From the NCBI RefSeq assembly GCF_000972785.3, contig NZ_CP011253.3, positions 1,674,001-1,738,000 on the forward strand: a DNA stretch of 64,000 bases, in the 5' to 3' direction. Shown here piece by piece: positions 1 through 9,345 of the stretch. Below the pieces are notes generated by a model, which worked only from the letters and a program-made list of their open reading frames with translations, had not been told where the DNA came from and did not search any database. The position numbers and the translations under genes are program-made. How positions within the stretch are numbered: position 1 is the first letter of the stretch; every line of letters begins with the position of its first letter. Source of the DNA: Pandoraea oxalativorans. Its GTDB lineage: Bacteria > Pseudomonadota > Gammaproteobacteria > Burkholderiales > Burkholderiaceae.

Positions 1-216
1 GCGGCTGTAATGCAGCATCTCGGCACCCGCCGGTGTCAGGAAAATCTTCTTGCCCAGTTGCTCGAAGAGCGGCAGTCCGGCGTGCGTCTCAAGTTGCTTG
101 ACCTGTGTCGAGACGGCCGGTTGGGTGAGGTGAAGTTCTTCGGCGGCGCGCGAAAAGCTCAGATGGCGCGCGACGGCTTCGAAGACTTTCAACTGACGTA
201 GTGTGGCGTGTTTCAT
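1..216 (-). CDS. LysR-family transcriptional regulator, N-terminal part (cut by window edge)
   Basis: Only the first 72 codons are present; the rest lies beyond the left edge. They encode a winged helix-turn-helix typical of LysR regulators, with the segments LRQLKVFEAVARH, AAEELHLTQPAVS and LPLFEQLGKKIFLT. The start is the ATG at 214-216. The style is close to the CbbR/CysB-like branch, but the effector domain needed to say more is missing. It is divergent from the small gene at 433. The shared 216-bp gap holds an 8-bp inverted repeat (CGGGCTGC at 312-319, GCAGCCCG at 333-340) and AT-rich DNA that could hold its operator. The family is certain; the target is unknown. Confidence 0.85.
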   Translation of the reverse strand, partial: MKHATLRQLKVFEAVARHLSFSRAAEELHLTQPAVSTQVKQLETHAGLPLFEQLGKKIFLTPAGAEMLHYSR

Positions 217-432
217 GTTTGATCGATGTGCATGACGGGCATGATGAGCTTCGTGAAGTATAAGTAATCGTTGATGGTTTGCATAATTAACTTTAACTGT
301 CTTTTATATGTCGGGCTGCGTAATCTGCAATGGCAGCCCGCATGAAGGCGGTGTGACAGCAAAGTGTTGGAGGACGCGTCACGCCAGATAAGTACGCGGG
401 TTTGGACGATCACTATTTTGGGAGACGCCATC

Positions 433-816
433 ATGTCGGTCATCGAATCGCATATCAAACCCGCCGCTCTGGCACCGGTTGCCAACGCTCATCTGCATGC
501 GTTCAACAACGCATTCGTCGAACTGGGTCTGGACTGGTATTGGGATAACCACACCTACACCCGTTTGCTGCACACCACGGGCAATCAGGATTTGCCGCTG
601 GCGTATCTCGAAGGCGTCTCGGCGCAAGCGTTGCGCATGGCTGAGCTGGTGATGATCGGGGCCTACCTCGACGGACACCAGCCGCACCTGCTGCGCGCTT
701 ACGAGCCGGAATTCCTGTGCGATCTGATTCACTGCACCAAGGTGCGTTGCTTCGAAGCGGCCAACGGAGGTCGTTCGATGCAAGCGCCGTCCGCGAGAGG
801 TATGGCTGCGGCCTGA
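433..816 (+). CDS. Small conserved-looking protein of unknown function upstream of pntAA
   Basis: This 127-residue protein starts at the ATG at 433, preceded by a GGGAG-type ribosome-binding site at about 419-423. No signal peptide or membrane span is visible. It is rich in His, Tyr and Trp early on (DWYWDNHTYTRLLH near residues 35-48), which suggests a compact soluble fold. I do not recognise the family. It lies 42 bp upstream of the transhydrogenase operon on the same strand, so it could be co-transcribed with it. Codon use matches the neighbours, which supports it being real. No function is assigned. Confidence 0.6.
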   Translation: MSVIESHIKPAALAPVANAHLHAFNNAFVELGLDWYWDNHTYTRLLHTTGNQDLPLAYLEGVSAQALRMAELVMIGAYLDGHQPHLLRAYEPEFLCDLIHCTKVRCFEAANGGRSMQAPSARGMAAA

Positions 817-858
817 GTTTCACAACACGACAGGGGCTCAGACCCCGAGACAATAACT

Positions 859-1989
859 ATGCATATTGGCATTCCAAAGGAGACGGCCGACGGCGAATCC
901 CGCGTCGCGGCCACACCGGAAACGGTGAAAAAGCTGGTGAGCGCAGGACATCGCGTCACCGTGGAGCAGAGCGCTGGCGAGGCGGCGAGCGTACCGGATG
1001 CGGCGTATGTCGCAGCGGGCGCGTCGACCGGCAGCGCTGCCGAGGCGTTCGGTGCCGAGATGGTGCTGAAGGTCCGTGCACCGTCGGTCGCCGAGATCGC
1101 GCAGATGCGTCGCGGTGCGGTGGTCGTCGGCATGCTCAATCCGTTCGATGCCGAGAACAATGCGCGTATGGCCGCCGCTGGCATCATCGGCTTCGCGCTC
1201 GAAGCTGCGCCGCGCACCACGCGCGCGCAAAGCATGGACGTGCTGTCCTCGCAGGCCAACATCGCCGGTTACAAGGCGGTGATGCTTGCTGCGAACCTCT
1301 ATCAACGCTTCATGCCGATGCTGATGACGGCCGCCGGTACGGTGAAGGCCGCGCGTCTGGTCGTGCTCGGTGCCGGTGTCGCGGGCCTGCAGGCCATTGC
1401 GACGGCCAAACGTCTGGGTGCAGTGATCGAAGCGTCGGACGTGCGTCCGGCGGTACGTGAGCAGATCGAATCGCTCGGCGCGAAGTTCATCGACGTGCCG
1501 TTCGAGACGGACGAAGAGCGCGAGATCGCCAAGGGCGTGGGTGGCTATGCGCGTCCGATGCCCGCTGCCTGGCTCGCTCGTCAGGCACAACTGGTACACA
1601 CGCGTCTGACGCAGGCCGACATCGTCATCTCCACCGCCCTGATTCCGGGCCGCGCTGCGCCGACGCTCATCAGCGAAGACACCGTCAAGGCGATGAAGCC
1701 CGGTTCGGTGATCATCGATCTGGCGGCCGGACGCGGCGCCAACGGCGGCGGCAACTGCCCGCTGTCGGTGGCCGACGAAGTCGTCAAAGTCCACGGCGTC
1801 ACCATCGCGGGGTACACCAACCTCGCCGGTATGGTGGCCGCAGATGCCTCTGCGCTTTACGCACGTAACGTGCTGGACTTCCTCAAGCTCGTCATCGACA
1901 AGGAAGGCAAGTTCGTCATCGATACCAACGACGACATCGTCAGCGCGTGCCTGATGTGCCGCGACGGTCAAGTGCTGCGTGCGGCTTAA
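859..1989 (+). CDS. pntAA: Re/Si-specific NAD(P)+ transhydrogenase subunit alpha, part 1
   Basis: This 376-residue protein is the NAD(H)-binding domain I of proton-translocating transhydrogenase, which passes hydride between NAD(H) and NADP(H) using the proton gradient. The N-terminus MHIGIPKET is typical of the alanine dehydrogenase/PNT family. The Rossmann segment [19 protein letters not shown] lies near residues 170-190 and the RQAQ-type mobile-loop region ([12 protein letters not shown]) near 230-240. It ends before any membrane segment because the alpha chain is split in this lineage; the membrane part is the next gene, 14 bp downstream. It acts at the inner membrane and mainly supplies NADPH. 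Confidence 0.95.
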   Translation: MHIGIPKETADGESRVAATPETVKKLVSAGHRVTVEQSAGEAASVPDAAYVAAGASTGSAAEAFGAEMVLKVRAPSVAEIAQMRRGAVVVGMLNPFDAENNARMAAAGIIGFALEAAPRTTRAQSMDVLSSQANIAGYKAVMLAANLYQRFMPMLMTAAGTVKAARLVVLGAGVAGLQAIATAKRLGAVIEASDVRPAVREQIESLGAKFIDVPFETDEEREIAKGVGGYARPMPAAWLARQAQLVHTRLTQADIVISTALIPGRAAPTLISEDTVKAMKPGSVIIDLAAGRGANGGGNCPLSVADEVVKVHGVTIAGYTNLAGMVAADASALYARNVLDFLKLVIDKEGKFVIDTNDDIVSACLMCRDGQVLRAA

Positions 1990-2003
1990 GGGGAGGCTCT
2001 GCC

Positions 2004-2345
2004 ATGGAATTGATTAATCACACGGTGATCAACCTGATCATCTTCGTGCTGGCGGTGTACGTCGGCTATCACGTGGTGTGGAACGTCACACCGGCACTGC
2101 ATACGCCGCTCATGGCGGTGACCAACGCGATCTCGGCCATCGTGATCGTGGGCGCAATGCTCGCCGCCGGTCTCACCGAGGGCAACCTCGGCAAGACGAT
2201 GGGGGTCGTGGCGGTGGCGCTCGCAGCGGTGAACGTGTTCGGGGGCTTCCTCGTCACGCAGCGCATGCTGGAGATGTTCAAGAAAAAGGATAAGGCCCCT
2301 GCAAAGGCGGCCAACGACGAATCGGCAGCAAAGGGAGCGCACTGA
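2004..2345 (+). CDS. pntAB: NAD(P) transhydrogenase subunit alpha, part 2 (membrane segment)
   Basis: This short 113-residue membrane protein supplies the alpha-side transmembrane helices of the proton channel. Three hydrophobic spans are visible: residues about 7-30, 36-58 and 64-85. A charged lysine-rich tail (FKKKDKAP) follows. The start is the ATG at 2004, with GGGGAGG at 1990-1996 as the ribosome-binding site. It lies between pntAA and pntB, ending one base before pntB. The three-gene arrangement, rather than the two-gene one of E. coli, is common in alpha- and betaproteobacteria. Confidence 0.93.
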   Translation: MELINHTVINLIIFVLAVYVGYHVVWNVTPALHTPLMAVTNAISAIVIVGAMLAAGLTEGNLGKTMGVVAVALAAVNVFGGFLVTQRMLEMFKKKDKAPAKAANDESAAKGAH

Positions 2346-2346
2346 C

Positions 2347-3786
<1,440 letters not shown>

Positions 3787-3802
3787 CCGAAGTACGTACG
3801 GG

Positions 3803-3827
3803 GGCGCGCCGCCGTGGGCGGCGCGCC
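3803..3827 (+). terminator. Hairpin after pntB
   Basis: A perfect 11-bp stem, GGCGCGCCGCC (3803-3813) pairing with GGCGGCGCGCC (3817-3827), closes a 3-base loop 17 bp after the pntB stop codon. There is no long T run, so it may be a weak intrinsic terminator or a 3'-end stabiliser that separates pntB from the LysR gene. Confidence 0.6.
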
Positions 3828-3869
3828 TGAGTCATTTGTGGCGGGTTCGAATACTTACGGGCAGGCTTT

Positions 3870-4820
3870 ATGAACGTATCGCTGAGACAACTCAAGGTCT
3901 TCATGGTCGTAGCGCGCAGCAAGAACTTCAGCCGCGCGGGCGCCGAGATCGGCCTGACACAACCGGCCATCAGCCGCTGCATCAACGAACTCGAAGGGCA
4001 ACTCGGCCTGCGCCTTGTCGACCGCACGACGCGAGAGGTCGCGCTCACCGACGCGGGTGTCACGCTCGCGGGCAACCTCGATCGCGTGCTGGACGAACTC
4101 GAAATCGCGCTACTGCAGACCCACGGGGCGGAGGCGCGCACCACTGGCCGTGTGCGCATTGGCGCAGCACCGACGATCTCCGCGACGCTCATGCCGCGCG
4201 TGTTGCTCGCGTCGCAGGCCACCTATCCGGACATCGCGCTCGCACTCGTCGACCAGATGCAACGCGCCGTGCTCGACAGCGTGCGCGCGGGGGATGTGGA
4301 CTTTGGCATCGTGGTGGCGCCGCAAGGTGCCGACGATCTGACGACCGAGCATTTGATGAGCGAGCCGTTCTGTCTGGTGTGTCGCAACGATCACCCGCTC
4401 GCATCGCAAGGCGCTGTGCACTGGTCGGAGTTGTCGGGCGAGAACCTCGTGCTACTCAACCAGAGTTCGGGCAGCCGTGCGCTGATCGACCGCGCGCTCA
4501 CCACGCAGAAGGTGCAGGGGACCATCACGCAGGAGCTCGGGCATGTGAGCACGATCTTCCGCATGGTGCAGGAAGGGCTGGGGGTGAGCGTGCTGCCGCC
4601 GCTGGCGTTGCCGCTGCCGGAGAATTCCACGCTCGCCGTGCGTCCGCTGCTCCCGGCCTTCGAGCGCAACATCGTGCTCGTGCGTCGCAAGAACCGCTCG
4701 CTCTCGCCCGTCGCGCATACGGTGTGGGAGTTGATTCATCGCGTGGTACGCGAGCGCAACAAGGGATTCGCACTGACGCCGGAACAGATCAGCGCTGCTT
4801 CGACGCTTGCTGCCGAATGA
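3870..4820 (+). CDS. LysR-family transcriptional regulator
   Basis: This 316-residue full-length LysR regulator has its N-terminal winged helix at residues 1-62 (LRQLKVFMVVARSKNFSRA, IGLTQPAISRCINELE) and a two-lobed effector-binding domain from about residue 92 (GRVRIGAAPTISATLMPRVL). The start is the ATG at 3870. It follows pntB on the same strand but is separated by a hairpin, so it probably has its own promoter. No divergent gene is present to suggest a target; the downstream 445 bp is non-coding. The family call is firm and the ligand unknown. Confidence 0.9.
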   Translation: MNVSLRQLKVFMVVARSKNFSRAGAEIGLTQPAISRCINELEGQLGLRLVDRTTREVALTDAGVTLAGNLDRVLDELEIALLQTHGAEARTTGRVRIGAAPTISATLMPRVLLASQATYPDIALALVDQMQRAVLDSVRAGDVDFGIVVAPQGADDLTTEHLMSEPFCLVCRNDHPLASQGAVHWSELSGENLVLLNQSSGSRALIDRALTTQKVQGTITQELGHVSTIFRMVQEGLGVSVLPPLALPLPENSTLAVRPLLPAFERNIVLVRRKNRSLSPVAHTVWELIHRVVRERNKGFALTPEQISAASTLAAE

Positions 4821-4863
4821 ATCTCTGAGTTGAATCAATCACTTGCGTCCTCTCATCAAGGAC

Positions 4864-4902
4864 TTGTCCACAGACTTGAACACAAAATCTGTGGATAAAT
4901 CG
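4864..4902. repeat. Inverted DnaA-box-like pair, copy 1
   Basis: TTGTCCACA at 4864-4872 (one mismatch to TTATCCACA) faces TGTGGATAA at 4890-4898, which is a perfect DnaA box on the minus strand. TGAACACAAA (4877-4886) lies between them. The unit recurs at 5001-5039 with identical box spacing. Confidence 0.6.
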
Positions 4903-5000
4903 GCCGTGCCCGCCTGTCTTTTGCCTGCGGGTACCGCCTTCTGATCCCCTGCGTCGAAAACACCATACCGATCAAGTGCTTGGCACGTTGTCTCCGTTCG

Positions 5001-5039
5001 TTGTCCACAGCTTTGTGAACACAAACGGTGGATAAGTCG
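5001..5039. repeat. Inverted DnaA-box-like pair, copy 2
   Basis: TTGTCCACA at 5001-5009 faces GGTGGATAA at 5027-5035 (one mismatch to the DnaA box on the minus strand). TGAACACAAA (5016-5025) lies between them. The unit matches copy 1, 137 bp upstream, and shares the trailing ATAAxTCG. Confidence 0.6.
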
Positions 5040-5265
5040 CTCGCGGTCGCGCGGGGCGTCGCATTGACGGGGTGCAGACGCACCCGTTGAGCGGGATTCC
5101 CGCCGACGTTGCAGAACGTGCGCTGTGCTGTCACACAGAGTGCGTTAGAATTCTCAACATCGATTGCGAGTTCCGCAACGCCGGACGCTCGTCGACTGCA
5201 CCGAAACGTTCATTAGGACCAGGCCGTGTTCTCTGCCAGGTCATTCCCGCACTTCTCCAAATCCC

Positions 5266-6525
5266 ATGACTTCTGATATCGCGAAGCTGCGCACGGGCTT
5301 TTGGCCTGCGCGCGCGGCAACGATGGCATTGCTGTTTTGCAGCGGATTCCTGTATGCGACGTGGGGCGTGCATGTGCCCACCGTCAAGGCGATGTTCGAC
5401 CTGAATGACGCGAGCCTGTCGGTGGCGATGTTCGCCGTGGCGGGCGGCGCAATCGTCACCATGTCGCGCATGGCCCGCTGGGTCGGGCGCGCCGGTAGCC
5501 AGCGCGCGAGCTTGCACTCCGGCATTGCGCTGGCGCTCACGAGCGCGTTCATTCTGTCGATGCCCAGTTACTGGGGCCTCGTGGGCTGGCTGGCGCTCTA
5601 CGGCGCGGCGAACGCGACGTACGACGTTGCCGTCAATGCGCAGGCGGCAACGCTCGAAGCGCGTTATCGCAAGCCGATCATGGCGTCGCTGCACGGCTGC
5701 TTCAGTCTGGGGGGCATGGCCGGTGCGCTTGTGGGCGGCGCGTGGCTCGCGCATCACGGCTCGCCGCAGTGGCATATCGGACTCGCGGCGCTCGGCTGCG
5801 CCGTGGTGATCGTTGTCGGTGCGCGCTTCATGCAGCGAGACATGATGCCGGACGAAGCGCCGGTGACGCATGCGGACACGGGCGAAGCGGGTGACGCGGC
5901 ATACAAGCACGCGCCGCCGCCCGCGCTGGACGACGTGTCGCGTCGCAAGCTGCATCGCAAACTGACGGGCTTTGGTGTCCTCGCGTTCCTCGGTCTGGTG
6001 GTGGAGGGCGCAATGTACGACTGGACAGCGGTATACATGCGCGAAGTAGTCCTTGCGCAGGGCGCGTGGATCGGTGCGGGCTATGCGGCGTTCTCCGTCG
6101 GCATGGCCGCCGGTCGCTTCGGCGGCGATCCCGTACGAGCCCGCATGGGCGGCGCGCGTTTGCTGCGCGTGAGCAGTTTGCTGTGTGTCGGCGGGGTGTT
6201 GCTTGCGTTGTTCTGGCGTGAACCGGTGGTCGTAGTGGCGGGCTTCGCGCTCGCGGGCCTCGGCTTGTCGAACGTGATGCCGGTGATGTTTGCGGCGTCG
6301 GGCGAAGTGGCGCGCGGTGCCGGGATCGCCAGCGCAGAAGCGATTGCCGTCATGGCGAAGCTTGCTTATCTCGGGCTGCTGATTGGCCCGGTGCTCATCG
6401 GTGCAATCGCACACGGCATCAGCCTGCCGTTCGCCCTCGGCGCGGGGCTGCTGTGCATTGTGCCTATCGCGGTGCTCGCGCCGAAGATGCTGGCCGGTGT
6501 TGACGGACGCACCGCGCAACACTGA
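5266..6525 (+). CDS. Major facilitator superfamily transporter
   Basis: This 419-residue inner-membrane transporter has about twelve hydrophobic spans in two halves, split by a hydrophilic loop near residues 190-230 (rich in Asp, Ala and Pro). The start is taken as the ATG at 5266 (MTSDIAKLRTGFWPARAAT); longer starts would add a non-hydrophobic arginine-rich tail of unlikely function. The motif GVHVPTVKAMFDLNDA after helix 1 resembles the YbjJ-type sugar/multidrug MFS subgroup. The substrate cannot be read from sequence. It is monocistronic and ends at a convergent hairpin. Confidence 0.85.
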   Translation: MTSDIAKLRTGFWPARAATMALLFCSGFLYATWGVHVPTVKAMFDLNDASLSVAMFAVAGGAIVTMSRMARWVGRAGSQRASLHSGIALALTSAFILSMPSYWGLVGWLALYGAANATYDVAVNAQAATLEARYRKPIMASLHGCFSLGGMAGALVGGAWLAHHGSPQWHIGLAALGCAVVIVVGARFMQRDMMPDEAPVTHADTGEAGDAAYKHAPPPALDDVSRRKLHRKLTGFGVLAFLGLVVEGAMYDWTAVYMREVVLAQGAWIGAGYAAFSVGMAAGRFGGDPVRARMGGARLLRVSSLLCVGGVLLALFWREPVVVVAGFALAGLGLSNVMPVMFAASGEVARGAGIASAEAIAVMAKLAYLGLLIGPVLIGAIAHGISLPFALGAGLLCIVPIAVLAPKMLAGVDGRTAQH

Positions 6526-6556
6526 GTCAAGCACCCGCATCGCTTCTTCGGTGGGA

Positions 6557-6590
6557 GCGCGTCGCGAAGCATCGACGCTTCGCGACGCGC
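6557..6590. terminator. Bidirectional hairpin between convergent genes
   Basis: A perfect 14-bp stem, GCGCGTCGCGAAGC (6557-6570) with GCTTCGCGACGCGC (6577-6590), has a 6-base loop. It lies in the 76-bp gap between the MFS gene and the minus-strand hydratase and probably ends transcription from both sides. Confidence 0.65.
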
Positions 6591-6601
6591 CGCCGTGCCA
6601 A

Positions 6602-7360
6602 TTACTTCAACGTCACGGCGACTTCACCCACGCCGTCGATCACGCCGCGTAGCTCGCCCGGGCCGGTGGCGGGAATCATGCCGACGTACGAACCGCAGGT
6701 AACGATCTGGCCCGCGCGCATCGTGATGCCGCGCTTGCCGTTGTGATTGACGAGCCACGTGAGGAGCGTGCGCGGGTCGCCGCCCGTGTTGAAGACCTTG
6801 GCGGGCGTGATGTCGCGGCCGTCGAGCGAGAACACGGCCTTCGGGCGCGTGTAATCGAAATGTGCCTCGTATCCGCGACCGCTACCGATCACGAGCGCGC
6901 CGTTGTTCTGAAGGTCGGCCAGCGCAAATCGGCTGTCGAGTCCTTTTTCCGCGAAACGGCTGTCGGTGATTTCGATGGTCGCGAGCATGTCGTCCACGAA
7001 CATCATGGCTTCGCGTTCGTCATAGCGACCCGGCTTGATGTCGCGCGAAAGACGGAAGGCGATTTCCAGTTCGAGTCCTGGACGGAAGAAGTCGTTCAGC
7101 ACCAGTGCACCGCCAGTGCTGCTGACCACCGACGCCGGAATCGGTGCGCAATTGGGCAGGTCCGTCGGGGTTTTCGCACCCACTTTCCATGCCGCAATCG
7201 TTTCGCCGAGCAGATCGAGCGTGCGCAGTTGTACTGCGTATGCGGCGTTGGCGTCGACCGGCAGCAGCGCCGGGGCTGGCGAGTCGATGGGCGTGTCGCC
7301 ACGGCGCGTGTCGGCGAGCAAGCGAGCCAGCGATTCGACGGCGGGTTGGGTCTCGAACAT
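6602..7360 (-). CDS. 2-keto-4-pentenoate hydratase / fumarylacetoacetase-type hydrolase
   Basis: This 252-residue protein belongs to the MhpD/FAH-fold family of Mg-dependent hydratases and decarboxylases, which act on short 2-oxo-alkenoates in aromatic meta-cleavage pathways. Family marks are AAWKVGAKT (about residues 55-63), the acidic metal-site segment GLELEIAFRLSRD (about 95-107) and the C-terminal GQIVTCGSYVGMIPATGPGE. The start is the ATG at 7358-7360 with GGAG about 10 bases upstream; a longer reading would run into a Cys/Arg-rich non-family tail. It is divergent from a GntR regulator, which is the likely controller. The exact substrate is not determinable. Confidence 0.85.
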   Translation of the reverse strand: MFETQPAVESLARLLADTRRGDTPIDSPAPALLPVDANAAYAVQLRTLDLLGETIAAWKVGAKTPTDLPNCAPIPASVVSSTGGALVLNDFFRPGLELEIAFRLSRDIKPGRYDEREAMMFVDDMLATIEITDSRFAEKGLDSRFALADLQNNGALVIGSGRGYEAHFDYTRPKAVFSLDGRDITPAKVFNTGGDPRTLLTWLVNHNGKRGITMRAGQIVTCGSYVGMIPATGPGELRGVIDGVGEVAVTLK

Positions 7361-7668
7361 CTTGCAAATCTCCAGAGGGAAGGGCGCTGCGCCGATCACT
7401 TGCCGACGGCAGTCGCCCACATCGTATACAAAATCCGCCCGATGTTGCGGTGCGGCGCAAACATGTCGCGTATTCAGTGAAAACACCACATAACGTAGTC
7501 AAAACAGCATCGATCTGCGAGAATCTGTCTTCGTAATATTTCGTAATATTTCGTCGCAAGCCGAAATGTTTCGTGTGGCGTGGCTTCGGTCCGGTTGCCG
7601 TTGCCCGTGAAGGTGCTTTGCATGCAGTCGCTGTCTTTCTTCCTAAAACGAATGGCCAGGGCGAGCTT
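7361..7668. other. Divergent control region between hydratase and GntR genes
   Basis: This 308-bp gene-free region must hold both promoters. It is clearly AT-richer than its surroundings around 7480-7560. Its main visible structure is a perfect tandem 10-bp repeat, TCGTAATATT at 7531-7540 and 7541-7550, followed by TCGTCGC. I see no RNA gene. Confidence 0.5.
7531..7550. repeat. Tandem 10-bp repeat in GntR/hydratase control region
   Basis: TCGTAATATT occurs twice head to tail, one helical turn apart, and a third partial unit (TCGTC) follows. Regular 10-bp phasing would place bound protein on one face of DNA, so it may be an operator for the adjacent GntR protein. That is an inference. Confidence 0.5.
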
Positions 7669-8388
7669 ATGCACTCCGTGACACTGAATGCCGTACGCGA
7701 CCACACCATCCACCCACCCAACGCTGGTGGGAGTCAGCCGATCAGCCGCCAGGCGCTGCATCTGGCGGTCATGGATCGACTGCGCAGGATGATCACCGAA
7801 GGTTCGTTGCCGCCCGGCGCACATCTGAACGAACGTGCGCTGTGCGAGCAATTGGGCGTGTCTCGCACACCGCTGCGCGAGGCGCTGAAGATGCTCGCCG
7901 TCGAGCGTCTCATCGATCTGCTGCCGAATCGTGGGGCGCGCGTCGTCACACTGTCCGCGAGCGATGTTTCCGATGCCTTCGAACTCCTGAGCGGTCTGGA
8001 GGCGCTCGCCGGTGAGCTGGCTTGCCAGCGCATCACACAAGCGGAGATCGACGAGATTCAGGAACTCCACAGTGCGATGGACGCCTGTCATGCCAATGGC
8101 GATCTGTCGGGCTACTTCGACTGCAATCAGCGCATTCACGACCGCATCAACGCCGCGGCGCGCAATCCGGCGCTCACGCAGATGTACCAGTCGGTCAATC
8201 ACCGGCTACAGGCACTGCGCTTTCGCTCCAATCTGCATGTGGGGAAGTGGGATCGCGCTATCGAAGAGCACGTCGAGATACTGCGTGCCTTGCGTCAGCG
8301 CGACGGCGCCACGCTCGGCCGACTGCTGCGCGCGCATCTGATGGCGAAGTGCGCAGCAGTGCTTGCCAACAAGCGCGTGGCGGCCTGA
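7669..8388 (+). CDS. GntR-family (FCD/FadR-type) transcriptional regulator
   Basis: This 239-residue regulator has a GntR winged helix at about residues 28-92, with LPPGAHLNERALCEQLGVSR and TPLREALKMLAVE, followed by an all-helical FCD ligand-binding domain. The start is taken at the ATG at 7669; upstream codons in frame look non-coding. It is divergent from the 2-oxo-alkenoate hydratase and convergent with a second GntR gene 72 bp downstream. It probably represses the hydratase in the absence of an organic-acid ligand (inferred from context). Confidence 0.88.
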   Translation: MHSVTLNAVRDHTIHPPNAGGSQPISRQALHLAVMDRLRRMITEGSLPPGAHLNERALCEQLGVSRTPLREALKMLAVERLIDLLPNRGARVVTLSASDVSDAFELLSGLEALAGELACQRITQAEIDEIQELHSAMDACHANGDLSGYFDCNQRIHDRINAAARNPALTQMYQSVNHRLQALRFRSNLHVGKWDRAIEEHVEILRALRQRDGATLGRLLRAHLMAKCAAVLANKRVAA

Positions 8389-8460
8389 CGAACGATTCGG
8401 CATAGGCAGTGCCCCTTGCCCGCGTGCCATCACACTGCCATTGCGTCCCCATCACTTGCA

Positions 8461-9135
8461 TCAGGCGGCGCGACTCATGCTGACGAGCCCTTCGTTGAGC
8501 ATGGCCGCCACATAGGCGTCGGTCTTGCTGCGCAAGTGCGCTTCCATCAACGTGCGCAACCGCTTTGCATCGCGTCGGCGCAGCAAGGCCAGCATCTCCG
8601 CATGTTCGTCTACAGCCTGACGCCACCGGTCGGGCGTCGGTGTCAGGCGTTCCCGCACGTGGCGCAAGCGTGCGTTGAGATTGTGGAAGTACTCGGTCAG
8701 CGGTCCGTTGTCCGCCATGCGCAGAATGCTGAGATGGATTTGCTGATTGAGGGCAAAGTAGGCCGCGTGATCGGCGCGTGCGTACGCCGATTCCATCTCG
8801 TTCTGTAGCCGGGCGAGTTCAACGAGATCAGCCTCCGAGGCCTTTTCGCAGGCCTGCTCCCCCGAGAGTCCTTCCAGTACGGCCATCACCGCGAGCAGGT
8901 TCACGACTTCATCGACACTCACTCGCGCCACCCGTGCTCGCCGTGTCTCCGAGATTTCCACCAGTCCTTCGTTGGCCAGCCGCTTGAGCGCTTCGCGCAG
9001 CGGCGTGCGCGACACCGCGAGTTCGTCGCACAGCGCGCGCTCGGACAGCGGTGCGCCGGGGCGCAGATCGCCGCGCACGATGCGTGCCTTGAGGGCGTCA
9101 TAAGCGGCGGCGTTCAGCGAAGCGGTGGTGACCAT
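8461..9135 (-). CDS. GntR-family (FCD/FadR-type) transcriptional regulator
   Basis: This 224-residue regulator has its winged helix near residues 8-72 (APLSERALCDELAVSR, TPLREALKRLANEGLV) and a C-terminal FCD domain. The ATG at 9133-9135 is preferred over an in-frame TTG at 9192. It is divergent from the enoyl-CoA hydratase/CoA-transferase pair. The gap contains two related palindromes, AATTGGAATGCCAATT at 9151-9166 and AATTGGTATACCGA at 9281-9294, one near each start; these are good operator candidates. It therefore probably autoregulates and controls the CoA genes. Confidence 0.88.
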   Translation of the reverse strand: MVTTASLNAAAYDALKARIVRGDLRPGAPLSERALCDELAVSRTPLREALKRLANEGLVEISETRRARVARVSVDEVVNLLAVMAVLEGLSGEQACEKASEADLVELARLQNEMESAYARADHAAYFALNQQIHLSILRMADNGPLTEYFHNLNARLRHVRERLTPTPDRWRQAVDEHAEMLALLRRRDAKRLRTLMEAHLRSKTDAYVAAMLNEGLVSMSRAA

Positions 9136-9150
9136 GGGTGGGGACGTCGA

Positions 9151-9166
9151 AATTGGAATGCCAATT
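9151..9166. promoter_or_regulatory. GntR operator candidate, site 1
   Basis: AATTGG-AATG-CCAATT is a perfect 6-4-6 palindrome lying 16 bp upstream of the minus-strand GntR start codon. It shares the pattern AATTGGnATnCC with site 2 at 9281 and resembles the TTGGTATACCAA type bound by FadR/VanR-like GntR proteins. Confidence 0.55.
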
Positions 9167-9280
9167 CTGATGTCAGTGTCCGAAAGCGTCAATCGGCAAT
9201 CGTCCGATATTCAACGTTAACCCTGATTTTTTCGATTGATGCTTGTCAATCGAACACGTCTGCTTCTATCGTTAACCAAA

Positions 9281-9294
9281 AATTGGTATACCGA
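9281..9294. promoter_or_regulatory. GntR operator candidate, site 2
   Basis: AATTGGTATACCGA has the palindromic core GGTATACC (9285-9292). It lies about 52 bp upstream of the enoyl-CoA hydratase start and is related to site 1. Confidence 0.55.
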
Positions 9295-9345
9295 AAATCG
9301 TTATCTGCCGACGTGGCATGCATGTCGGCGACGCCAGGAGGCAAT

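Larger units (their letters stand above)
4821..5265. other. Gene-free stretch with duplicated inverted DnaA-box pairs
   Basis: No convincing gene lies here. The stretch holds two copies of a roughly 38-bp unit (4864-4902 and 5001-5039). Each is an inverted pair of 9-mers close to the DnaA-box consensus TTATCCACA, with box starts exactly 26 bp apart, and both copies contain TGAACACAAA between the boxes. The last part (about 5150-5265) should hold the promoter and leader of the MFS gene. Confidence 0.7.
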
